This document shows positions 31,581-41,417 of a stretch of DNA of 64,000 bases, in pieces. Every line of letters starts with the position of its first letter. Position 1 is the first letter of the stretch. The notes beneath the pieces are model-generated. The model worked only from the letters and a program-made list of their open reading frames with translations. It did no database searches and was not told where the DNA came from. The translations under genes and the position numbers were made by a program. Origin of the DNA: Clavaria fumosa (lineage: Eukaryota > Basidiomycota > Agaricomycetes > Agaricales > Clavariaceae); contig OX637803.1 in NCBI GenBank assembly GCA_951802425.1, positions 620,001-684,000 on the forward strand, in the 5' to 3' direction.

Positions 31581-34500
31581 ATGGGTTACACCCATATAGC
31601 CACGCAGAAAAAGTACAACAGGAAGGGAGGAGAAACTCCTCCCTTGGTAGGACCTCTGCGCGACACAGGCGTCGCGCAGCCAGAGGGAATAGGACCCTCT
31701 GTCGAGCCCAGCGGTGAACCCCCGCTAAAGGCTGACATGGCGTCACCGGCCCCTGACGACGGCGTTAGGTCCGAAACGCCATCAACATGTGGCAATCGCC
31801 ACAAGGAGGGCGCCACAATGCACCAAGTCACTGGCGGGGCGCCATCATTCGAGAAGGCCGGACCTTCAAAAGGAAAGGGCAGAGAGCCCTTAGAAACCCG
31901 CAAGAGGTGGCCGCGAGAGCGGTCAAGCTCGCGGGCTCCCTCCAATAGTGGAGATGAGCCCACAGCGATAGCACGAGCTAACACTGTAGCCGAGAGACTC
32001 TCGGACATTCAGGCGGAACTTTCCCGCCAGGACAAAGAGTTTGAGGCTCTTGTAAGGGCGATGAAAAATCGCCAAGCCACTATTCAGCAACGGCTAAGCG
32101 AGGAGGCTACCCACGTTAGGCAGGTGTTGGACTTGCTAGATGAGCAGGGAACCGCGCTAGCGGCTCCCTTACGGCGGCAACGCCGTGATTCGTTGGAACC
32201 CGAAGTGGGGCCTACCCCGCCGAGTCAGGCGCCCTCAGGGGTAGCCCCAGAGGCCAGATGGTCGGCGCCAGCCGACCGTGAGGATGGGTGGCGAAGGGAG
32301 AACTGCACGGACGGTTCTCGAACCCCTGGCGAACCAGGAATGGAGGGCGGCGGCCCTCGAGAAACAGTGGGGCCAGAGCCGTGGCTTATGTCGCGCTACC
32401 CACAGCTGGGTCAGCGAGAGCCAACGGGCCAGATGGGCCCGTTCGGATGGATGCAACCGCCCCAGAAGGAGCGGGAGATTACTCGGGAGGTGTCCCCAAG
32501 TTCTACAAACTACCAGAGCGATGTATTACATCACTACCTCGTGATGATACAAGATAAAACCTCGCTATTGCCTGAGGCAATAGCTGAGATTAGGGGGATT
32601 AAGATTGACCCCCCTGAGCTTTATGACAGATGAGACGACCTCGTCGTCTGGGAAAGGTGGCTCGATGGCCTCCTTAATTACTTCTACTTCTATAGAGTAG
32701 TCGGCCCGCAGTTGGAGCACCAACGCATTATGCTAGCAGGGTCATGCTTAAGCGGAATAGCCGCTACTTGGTATACCCAAGAAGTAACAGGTCTATCCCG
32801 TGCTCCTCGAAGGTCCACCTTCGAGGAATTGATAACTGCTATGTTTAAGCAGTTCCTGACCGAGGTAACAGCCCAGAAGGCAGTGGATGCCTTCTATCAG
32901 GTGAAGTTTACAAAGGCGAAGGGCGCCTTGGGATTCTGGAACAAATTGGCCCAGGCGGCGGAGAGAATGCTCACCCCGCCCAACACTGGTACAATGAAAA
33001 GGCAGTTCCTTAACGGACTGCCTAACGAGATGGTGGAGGCCATCTTCAAAACTCACACGATTAGCATTGAGTTATCCTCGGTTGAGGATATTATCAACGC
33101 TAGTCGCCAAGTGGAAGCGACCCTCCACTACCTCCAGCAGTGGAAGGCAGTGCCTTCGGTAGGGAGCCAGGCAGGTCCCAAAGGAAACCCGCCTACAGGC
33201 AGAGTGCCTGTGGGGCAGAGGTTTGTGAGACTGCGGCTGTATCGGCCGCACACAGACCGTAGGCCAGGGGAACCTGTTCCCCTGCGGATCGATTGCACAT
33301 GAGACGAGTGCGCCCAAGCCAGAGGGAGCAAACCCCAGCTAGAACTGCCTAAGGCGGTGCCCAAGATTGGGGTATGAGGCGGAGAGGAGCAGAAAGCTCC
33401 TCTAACATGCTATATGTGCAGAAAAGCAGGGCACTATGCGAATGTGTGCCCTCAGTCACAGCGAAAGCCAGAGGCTTTTAGGGGAAATGTAAGGAACTAC
33501 GCCTTACAGGAGGAGCTGGGCGAGTCGGAGCCTGAGGAACTGCCGGAAACACCTGCGGTTGAAAGCGAGGAGCCGGAGGGTGAAGCCCTACCGGAGGAAG
33601 TCGCGGAAGACGACTACACTGGTCACGGGGATTAGTACAATTCGGACGAGCTCGAGGAGGAGGCGGAAAGTGACCAGGTCACTGGAATCCAGGAATTGGA
33701 AGAGGATGAAGTCCTCTACATGACAGAAGTATGCGTCGGCCATGTCGACGACAGGCTGTTTCGGGCGCACGTCCAGAAAGAGCAGACGGGATTGCGCCCG
33801 GTAGTGACAAAGGAGGCTAGGCAATGCCTCACGGCCTACATCACCGTGAACGGTGTAAAAGCGTATATGCTTTTCGATTCTGGAAGTACCCCAGACCTGA
33901 TGAGCCCAGACTTTGCTCGGGTGACGAAGGTACCGACCTTCCAACTGGATAATCCGGTTCCTATCCAACTCGGCTGTATCGGCAGCCGATTGATGATCAC
34001 ACGCAGATGCCACGTAGCAGTAGATTTGGGAGGAATACTGGTGGAGGACCAGTATTTTGATATAGCAAACATTGACCGCTATGATATCATAGTCGGAATG
34101 GCGTTCATGTATGACCGCCGTGTGATACTGGATGTGCACCGATGTGCAATCCAGATTGGTGAAGGGAAGGGGAAAACCCTTCAGGTGATGTCACCCAGTG
34201 AGGAGACAGAAGCATTACGCATCCGTATGTCGGCTAAGAATGCGCTGAGGAAGGAAGCTCGAAAGAGCTGACTACACTCGGGCCCCCGGGATGCGGGTGA
34301 GCCCTGGAAGGGGGGAGAGGCTAACGCCTCTGTAAAGATAGACGACGCCTACCTTGAAGGCAGGCATGAGTACTGGTTTAACCAGTACGCTGAGCTCTTT
34401 GGGGGAGTTCCCCCCAGACCGCCGCCATTTCGGGTGGTAAACCACTGCATACCCTTAATAGACGAAAAGCAAGTCTATAATTATTACCTGCCTCAGTGTG

Positions 34501-35317
34501 CTGAGGCATTTAAGGAACAATTCCTTGAGAAAGTGAACCGTTATATTACTAACGGTTGGTGAGAAGCAGGAGTGGCATCGCAAGCAGCTCCTATGTTATG
34601 CATACCAAAAAGCAGCTGGAACCCGCTGCTACGGACAGTTGTAGACTGTCAGAAATGGAATGCGAACACAGTACGGGATATTACCCCATTGCCTGATCAG
34701 GATCAGATCAGGCAGGATGTGGCTAGAGCCGTGTATAGGTCAAAGATTGACCTATCAGACGCATATGAGCAAGTATGCGTAGAGCCTGAGGACATGTGGA
34801 AGACGGCGTTCGCAACCATCTTGGGCATCATGTTCTCACAGGTGATGCAGATAGGGGATTGTAATGCCCCTGCTACCTTCCAGCGCCTGATGATGCACAT
34901 ATTTCGTCATCAATTGGGAAAGTACGTGCATGTGTACTTAGACAATGTATTCGTCTTCTCCAAGACCTTGGAGGACCATGAGCGCCACTTAAAGACGGTC
35001 TTTGAGACCCTCAAAGGTGCGAGCCTTTTCTTGAGCAAGAAGAAGTGCTCGTTATACGCGAAGAGTGTAGATTGCTTAGGGCATATTATAGATGCCCGAG
35101 GAATCCACGTCACAGTGGATAAAATGGATAAAATCCGTAACTGGAAAATGCTGACAAGCGTTAACGAGGTGCAGAGGACATTGGACAGTTCATGCCCAAT
35201 CTGTCCGCTTACACTGGCCCTTTGGCTAGTCTGTGTAGTGAAATGCAAACATTTCACTGGAGACCACTCCATGACAAGTGCATGGAAATGATTAAGGCAT
35301 TGGCGTGTAAAACGCCA
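31581..35317 (+). pseudogene. Element E gag-protease-RT, left part, interrupted
   Basis: One frame carries all domains, broken by stops near 32631, 33300, 33376, 33633, 34269 and 34560, mostly TGA. Gag has a retrotransposon-gag core (ATWYTQEV ... FEELITAMFKQF) and a CYMCRKAGHYANVC knuckle. Protease motif LFDSGSTPDLMS is intact. Reverse transcriptase shows KIDLSDAYEQV and the motif VYLDN, in which the second catalytic Asp is Asn. A frameshift near 35180 precedes the element F insertion at the ATATT target (35318-35322). Confidence 0.88.
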
Positions 35318-35322
35318 ATATT

Positions 35323-36159
35323 TGTCAGCGACCGGCCACCAGCTCAGCTGGGGTTGCGGTGCGACTCAGTCTCAGATGCTCGGAGTCGAAGTCGGGGGAA
35401 CCGAATCTATAGGCAACTACTGGGAGTCTCTACTACAGACAGGAGCTGGTCGGGTATAGACCAGGTCGAAGACGAGGGAACTTAGACAACTGAACGACTG
35501 ACTACTTATACTAATGGGCCTTATCTCCTTATCATGGTCCATGCGGTACAACACTGCTTCTATATCACAAGGCACGGGAACATGTGCCTAAGAAGCGTGG
35601 TTGCTGACTGTCCGCAGCGCACACAGACCAGGGTGCCTTCCTAGTGTGGTCTTTCATCAGTCACAGAAGTTCTCTGTGGGAATTCCCTCGTTATTGTCAC
35701 TGCCTGTGATCCGGACTTCATGGAAGTCGGTCCGGTCACGTGTAGGCATAAGCGCTGGTCCGGCGCTTATGGTGGTTGCCATTTTGGGTGTGCCTGACAC
35801 TTGGGCTTCTCGGACTAGGTGCCATACCTAGCCGGGCCTCGGCACGATTAAGGACAAGTTAAGTCCAATAGGTGCACAGGTGTTCTATGGTCCGTGCGAG
35901 CCATTAGTCACGTGGCTTGATGTTCCACGTGGGCGAGCGACGCTCAAGCCTTGCTTTATTAAGCACCAATTATGCTTAAGTAATACCGGCGCTAATATGG
36001 GCGCTTAGAGTCATATTAGCGCGGACCTATTACTAAGCAGTAGCGCGCTAGACGGGCGCTTAATCCAGTAGGCGCTCAAAGCGAGCGCTTAGGTTGTGGG
36101 CGCTAAATGCCAGGCGCTTCACGGTAATAATTATGTAAGGAAATTCGATTATCCTTACA
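35323..36159 (-). repeat. Element F 3' LTR
   Basis: 837 bp, minus-strand TGTAAGGATAATC to GGTCGCTGACA. It directly touches the pol stop codon at 36160. It contains a dense set of AGCGC/GCGCT motifs (35985-36130) and CACGTG boxes (around 35910 and 35930). Confidence 0.93.
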
Positions 36160-39100
36160 TTACCCCCCTCCCAGGTTCATGTCCACATGAACGCGTCCAT
36201 GAGTCCAGTCTTGGACTTCCCCTTCCCAATTGGTGAGATTCTCGTAAGGACGGAAGGATAACTGGGCATGGTCTATTGCCCTAAGTTTCCTTGGTGCTTC
36301 TGGGTGTTTATCGTGGAAATCTTGGATGGCTTCTTTTGCGTTCCTAAGATTTTCCAAGGGTTCCCATGTAGCTTCTTCTTTGGGGTAACCTTCCCAGAGT
36401 ACCAGGTACTTTATCTTTTTCGCCCGTCCTTCGAGTTTAGAGTCGATAATTTCCTCGACATTATATTCTGGCTCGTCACCGATGATTTCAGGGGGTGGGG
36501 GAGGTTCGCGTTCCTGGCTAGGGAACGCAGGCGGTACATAGGGTTTCAGGAGCCCTTCCGAAAATACATTGTGTATCTTCCATTGTGGTGGGAGCGTTAG
36601 GCGATACGCTCCTTCTCCCACTTTGGATTTGATGGGGAAGGGTCCTACTCTTTTGCCTGCCAACTTAGGGGTTAGGCCCTTGGGGAGTTTGAGGTTCTTG
36701 GCGTCTAGCCAGACCAAATCTCCTTTTTTATATACAAGGGCCGTCTTCCTATGTTGGTCGTACTGGAGCTTCATTTGCTCCGCTGCCTTTTCGAGGGAAA
36801 GCCTAGCTTTCTCTCTAGCCTCTAATAAGTCCTCGACGAGTTTATCTACATGTGGTACGTCGGTGGACTTGTTTGAGATTTCCCCTTTCCAAGGGTGTCT
36901 CCCAAAGTCTAAATAGAAAGGTGTATACCCCGTCGCGGAGTTCACCTTGTCATTATAGGAGAACTCGGCTGTAGGCAGCCAAGTTGTCCAATCGTCCTGG
37001 CGGTGAGTAATGTAGTGTCTCAGGAAAGTCTCGATTTCCTGATTGGTCCGCTCGGACTGTCCGTCTGTTTGCGGGCAATAAGCCGTGGAGGGATTTGCCT
37101 GAATCCCCATGGCTTTGTAAAAGGCAGTGATGAGCGCGGAGGTAAACCTCCTGTCTCTGTCACTGATTATCTTTTTAGGGAGTCCATGCTCCCTGAATAC
37201 TCTATCACGGAGGATGGCCAAGGCCTCGTCCGTGGTGAGTTTCATCTTTACTGCCTGCAGTATGAGGCGCTTAGTGAATCGGTCTACGATTACTAAGATT
37301 CCATCATAGGACTTGGACTTAGGAATTGGTCCAATTATGTCCCATGTGATTTCTTCCCACGGTCCAGGTGGGATGGCGTGCGGGTGGAGCGGATTAGCTC
37401 GCTTAGTCCGGTCCACCTTGTTTCTCTGGCACCAGTCGCAGGCACATGCATACTTGAGGGTATCCTGGCGGAGTTCCTGCCACCAGTAATTACGCTCAAT
37501 TAGCTCACGTGTCCTTTCAGGACCTGGGTGTCCTGCGAGCAGGGTGTCATGATGACTCCGAATTATCCTCTCTCGGAGGGCCGTGTCCAGAGGAATCCAC
37601 AGTCTGTTTTTGTGCATCCAGAAACCCTCACTGGTTTCCAACCAGTATCGTCCTACCTCAGTAGGAGGGGATTTCTTTGTTGCAGTTTTTATTTGTTTTT
37701 CTAGATTGGAGTCCGGTCCAATTGATACTATATTTCGGACTCTCAGATGCTCAGGTTTAATGAGGGTGACATCTTTGTTGTCATTGTGTCCCTCATCATG
37801 TCCAGGCCTTCGGGAAAGGAGATCGGCACGGCCGTTGTTCTTTCCTTTTATGTGATGGAGCGTGTAGTTATAGTTTTGGAGTTCCATCATCCACCTGGCC
37901 TGTCTACCATTGAGATTCTGAGGCTTTCGGAAATATAGGAGATTCTGGTGGTCGGTCCAGACCTCAACGGGGTCTGGCGGTGACAAAAGCCACTTGGACC
38001 ACTCACGAAAAGCTCTGATGATCGACATCAATTCTTTATCGTAAATCTCGTAATTCCGCTCAGCGGAGGACATTCCCTTGCTTAAGTAATCTATGGGGTG
38101 CCATTTCCCGCCTTCGTCTTTCTGCGAAAGAACAGCACCAGTGGCATAGTTACTAGCATCGCACTCGATTCGGAACTGGCCTCTTTCGAGTGGGGAACGG
38201 AGCACTGGGGGGTTCATCAAGAGCCTTTTGAGCTCTTCGAAGGCTGCCTGGCGCTGGGGCGTCCAGGCCCAAGGTTCCAACCCTGTGAGTTCATGCAAGG
38301 GTTTGGCGACCTTCGAGAAGTTGGGGATGAACCTCCTATAATAGTTTAGGAGACCTATGAACTTTTGGAGTTCTTTGAGGTTTTTCGGGATGGGCCAATC
38401 CTGGATCCCACTGCACTTTTTTGGTGACAGTTCAATCTTCCCTTTGGATATAATCAATCCAAGGTATGTAGTCCTGTTAACCTCAAATTCACATTTCTCT
38501 GGTCTCACGCACAAACTAAATTCTCGCAGTGCTGTGAGGACTCGCCTCACGAGGGAATGGTGGAAATCCTTTTCTGAACTTTTAGTGTGGATGAGTATGT
38601 CGTCGACGTATACTTTCACATGTCCAGTAGCGATTTCCTTTTCTAACGCCTTGTTCATCATGCCTTGGAATTGGCTAGGCGCATTGCACATTCCAAACTG
38701 CATGACTTTCGGTATATAGTTACCGAAAACTGTGCAAAAAGCTGCAAGCAGCTGTGACCATTCATCCATAGGGATATTATGGAACCCCCACAACACATCG
38801 AGTAATGTGAAAAGGTCATCATCGCCGATTCCATCGACGAGGTCCCTTATTAAAGGAAGTGGGTAACTGTTCTTGACAGTTAAGTCGTTCAACTTCGTAT
38901 AATCGACTATGGGTCTTAGTCTATAAGATCCATCCCTTTGCATTTCCTTTTTGAAGAAGAAGGGTGATGACCATTCTGTATGTCTACATTCCTCGATATG
39001 TCCTCGTGCGAGAGCCTGATCGAGATACTCTCGGCACTTCTGTGTGTGCTCGGGGTTCATAGGGTACAGTTTCGACCTGAAAGGTTGGGCACCAGGTTTC

Positions 39101-39963
39101 AACTCTATGTGCATATCAAAGCCAGGTCGGCTTATAGCTCCCCTTTTGAATATGGCATCGCTAAAAACAGTGGGGAATTCCTTCATCAGGTCTGGAAGGA
39201 AATCAACATCGACCACGTTTATTGCGATGGTGGCCACTAGAGAAGAGTCCCATCTAGGGAGTGAGATCCAGCGCTCTGCCCAGTTTATTTGGGGGTGGTT
39301 ATTTTTCAACCAATCATAGCCCAAATAGACTTTGCTCGAGCCAGTATTGAACAGGGGAAATTCCATTTCCTGAACATGATGCTGGCCGATGAGTACTGTA
39401 GTTTTTACGGAATTGGTGGCTACATTTACACTCCAACTTCCGTCTGCCAGTCGTGCTTTCATGGGTTTAGCCAATGGGGTGGTGACGAGTTTTTGCTCTT
39501 TAGCCCATTGCTGGTCCATGATAGAAATGGTACAGCCTGAGTCAATCAGGGCTAGTACTTTGACTGGGGTGGCATTTATCCCTTGCCGAAGGCTGATTTC
39601 TACTTCCAGACATTTTCTGCCAGCACAGGGTATTATGTCTGTTTTCGGAGGTTTTACAGGATTTTCGAGTTTCGCACCGGTCTCATCAAGTGTATGGAAG
39701 ATGCTACGAATTTCAACTAAATTATTTGGGAGAAAATGATACGTAAAGTAATCCGATTCGCTTTCTTTCCGGAGTGTAGTAATATTCACCATACTCAGGG
39801 AAGCGTGGCTGCTTTCCTTTCTGGCATACTTCTGTACTACACTATTGCTTTTGTGATTTTTTGTAAGTAAATTGTCTACATTCGAGCTACTTCCAGTACT
39901 GTAGTCCATGACACTATGGTGAGTTGGGTATAAGGGGCCAGGCGCCTTGGTGGGTGCGCTCAC
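36160..39963 (-). CDS. Element F pol polyprotein: protease, RT, RNase H, integrase, chromodomain
   Basis: 1,267 open codons. Motifs in order: protease LIDSGCTISIMD; reverse transcriptase FTLLDVLWGF, QFGMCNAPSQFQ and VYVDDILIH; RNase H ECDASNYATG, YDKELMSII and WTDHQNLLYF; integrase finger HHDTLLAGHPG with CACDWCQ; integrase core WDIIGPIP, SDRDRRFTS and NQEIETFL; GPF module (RVGPFPIKSKVGEGAY); chromodomain (VEEIIDSKLEG, KYLVLWEGYP, ATWEP). The frame opens upstream of 39963 without an ATG and overlaps the end of gag by at least 60 bases in the -1 frame, so -1 ribosomal frameshifting is likely. The last two Gly codons and the TAA are the polypurine tract itself. Confidence 0.93.
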   Translation of the reverse strand: MSAPTKAPGPLYPTHHSVMDYSTGSSSNVDNLLTKNHKSNSVVQKYARKESSHASLSMVNITTLRKESESDYFTYHFLPNNLVEIRSIFHTLDETGAKLENPVKPPKTDIIPCAGRKCLEVEISLRQGINATPVKVLALIDSGCTISIMDQQWAKEQKLVTTPLAKPMKARLADGSWSVNVATNSVKTTVLIGQHHVQEMEFPLFNTGSSKVYLGYDWLKNNHPQINWAERWISLPRWDSSLVATIAINVVDVDFLPDLMKEFPTVFSDAIFKRGAISRPGFDMHIELKPGAQPFRSKLYPMNPEHTQKCREYLDQALARGHIEECRHTEWSSPFFFKKEMQRDGSYRLRPIVDYTKLNDLTVKNSYPLPLIRDLVDGIGDDDLFTLLDVLWGFHNIPMDEWSQLLAAFCTVFGNYIPKVMQFGMCNAPSQFQGMMNKALEKEIATGHVKVYVDDILIHTKSSEKDFHHSLVRRVLTALREFSLCVRPEKCEFEVNRTTYLGLIISKGKIELSPKKCSGIQDWPIPKNLKELQKFIGLLNYYRRFIPNFSKVAKPLHELTGLEPWAWTPQRQAAFEELKRLLMNPPVLRSPLERGQFRIECDASNYATGAVLSQKDEGGKWHPIDYLSKGMSSAERNYEIYDKELMSIIRAFREWSKWLLSPPDPVEVWTDHQNLLYFRKPQNLNGRQARWMMELQNYNYTLHHIKGKNNGRADLLSRRPGHDEGHNDNKDVTLIKPEHLRVRNIVSIGPDSNLEKQIKTATKKSPPTEVGRYWLETSEGFWMHKNRLWIPLDTALRERIIRSHHDTLLAGHPGPERTRELIERNYWWQELRQDTLKYACACDWCQRNKVDRTKRANPLHPHAIPPGPWEEITWDIIGPIPKSKSYDGILVIVDRFTKRLILQAVKMKLTTDEALAILRDRVFREHGLPKKIISDRDRRFTSALITAFYKAMGIQANPSTAYCPQTDGQSERTNQEIETFLRHYITHRQDDWTTWLPTAEFSYNDKVNSATGYTPFYLDFGRHPWKGEISNKSTDVPHVDKLVEDLLEAREKARLSLEKAAEQMKLQYDQHRKTALVYKKGDLVWLDAKNLKLPKGLTPKLAGKRVGPFPIKSKVGEGAYRLTLPPQWKIHNVFSEGLLKPYVPPAFPSQEREPPPPPEIIGDEPEYNVEEIIDSKLEGRAKKIKYLVLWEGYPKEEATWEPLENLRNAKEAIQDFHDKHPEAPRKLRAIDHAQLSFRPYENLTNWEGEVQDWTHGRVHVDMNLGGG

Positions 39964-41417
39964 TTCCTGGCTCCGCGAAAATCCTGTGAGGAGCTTGCTC
40001 CTTGTAATTCCCTGACCGCCTGGGTCAGTTGTGCGATTTGTTCCTGAAGGAGCCGTACATGGTCCTTCAGGGCTGCGTTTTCTTCGCAGACTTCCTCGAC
40101 GTCTACCTCCTCAGCGTATTCGTGCTGAGGAGTTTCATCTTTTTCTTCCTCCTCAGGTTGTTCTTCCTGAGGAGCTTCCTCTTCAGCCTCGTCAATGCCG
40201 TCGAGGGCGCGTGCTTTTACCCCTCCAGGGGGTCCTGGTCCTGGACAGTTCTTGATGAAGTGTCCAGTCTTCCCGCACCTGTGACAAGTGGGCAGCCCTT
40301 TTGGGTCCACTGCTTGTTTATAGGTGGGGGGAGCTGCGGGTGCTACCGCTGGAGGTGCTGGCCTGCCAGGGGTAGTGTACCTAGGTGGGGGCTTGCTCCA
40401 CATAGGGGGTTTAGGTGCCACTCTCGTAGGCACGGTGACTTTCCCACCAGGGGTTGGTCGCACTCTCGTTAGTCTCTCGAGTCCTTCAATTCGGGTTTTA
40501 AACCGAGTGTCGGACTCGTCAATGTTGGTTATGCGCAGTTTGTACTGCGTATAACTGGTGGGAATCAATCCCATTGCGTAAATTGTTTTTATAATATTGC
40601 GAGAGACCTGTCTCTCCAATATTTGTTTTACGAAAGGGAAATTGACCGAAAGTCCAGGGTCAATATCCGCGGCAATTGCTAGTTCTTCGAACCTGTCGAA
40701 GTACTCTTCCGCTTTTCCAGAGCGGAAGTTGAGGTTGTCTAGGGCAATGAAGGCATCCTCCTGATTGCCCCTGTCCTCAAAGCGGAGCTTAAAATGCTCC
40801 AGGAAAAGTCCCCACGATGGCCAGCCATCGTAGTCATACTTATCCTGGATATTCTGAGCCCAGGTTTCTGCAGACCCCTCACTGCAGAGTGACAGAGTCA
40901 GTATGACTCTGTTTATGGGGTTCGCAAACTGAGCCGAGTCAGCAGCGAAGTACAACTTGAGCCTCCTGAGGAAGCCCTTGAATTTTTTCTTATCTCCATC
41001 AAATGGAGACGGCGGTGTGAGTTTCAGCCTCCCTTCACCATTCGTAGGGTGGTGGGGGGCTGGCGCTGGGGTCGGTGAGACCCTCGTCGTATGGGGCGGG
41101 GTCCCATACAGGGAACCCGTCCTCATCGACTCTACGTCGTCGTCGGGAGGAGGGTCCGGCGGCGGCTGTGTTTGTTCTGGCTCTGGGCCGGATCCTTGAG
41201 GATCCGGCTGTGGTGGTTGTGGTGGTTGCTGGGGTGTTCCGCCCTGCGATGCCCGAGAGGGGGCGCGGGACGGACGGCGAGAGCGAGGCGGAAGGGGAGG
41301 GTCTCGAGGGGTTTGCGGCGGTTGTGGCCCCTCGGGATTCTCCCTCTGCTTCCCTTTGCCTCTGGTGCCTCTGCCGGCACCACCACGTTGACCACCACCT
41401 GGACCCATGAAGCTCAT
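39960..41417 (-). CDS. Element F gag
   Basis: 485 codons from ATG 41417 (a second Met at 41408). The N-terminal 150 residues are Pro/Gly/Arg-rich. The capsid-like core begins near LKLTPPSPFDGDKKKF (the FDG..KKF motif shared with gag of A, B and D) and includes FLEHFKLRFEDRGNQEDA and ALDNLNF. A CCHC knuckle (CHRCGKTGHFIKNC) is followed by an acidic tail and a C-terminal coiled coil (NAALKDHVRLLQEQIAQL). The stop at 39960 lies just inside the pol frame. Confidence 0.92.
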   Translation of the reverse strand: MSFMGPGGGQRGGAGRGTRGKGKQRENPEGPQPPQTPRDPPLPPRSRRPSRAPSRASQGGTPQQPPQPPQPDPQGSGPEPEQTQPPPDPPPDDDVESMRTGSLYGTPPHTTRVSPTPAPAPHHPTNGEGRLKLTPPSPFDGDKKKFKGFLRRLKLYFAADSAQFANPINRVILTLSLCSEGSAETWAQNIQDKYDYDGWPSWGLFLEHFKLRFEDRGNQEDAFIALDNLNFRSGKAEEYFDRFEELAIAADIDPGLSVNFPFVKQILERQVSRNIIKTIYAMGLIPTSYTQYKLRITNIDESDTRFKTRIEGLERLTRVRPTPGGKVTVPTRVAPKPPMWSKPPPRYTTPGRPAPPAVAPAAPPTYKQAVDPKGLPTCHRCGKTGHFIKNCPGPGPPGGVKARALDGIDEAEEEAPQEEQPEEEEKDETPQHEYAEEVDVEEVCEENAALKDHVRLLQEQIAQLTQAVRELQGASSSQDFRGARK

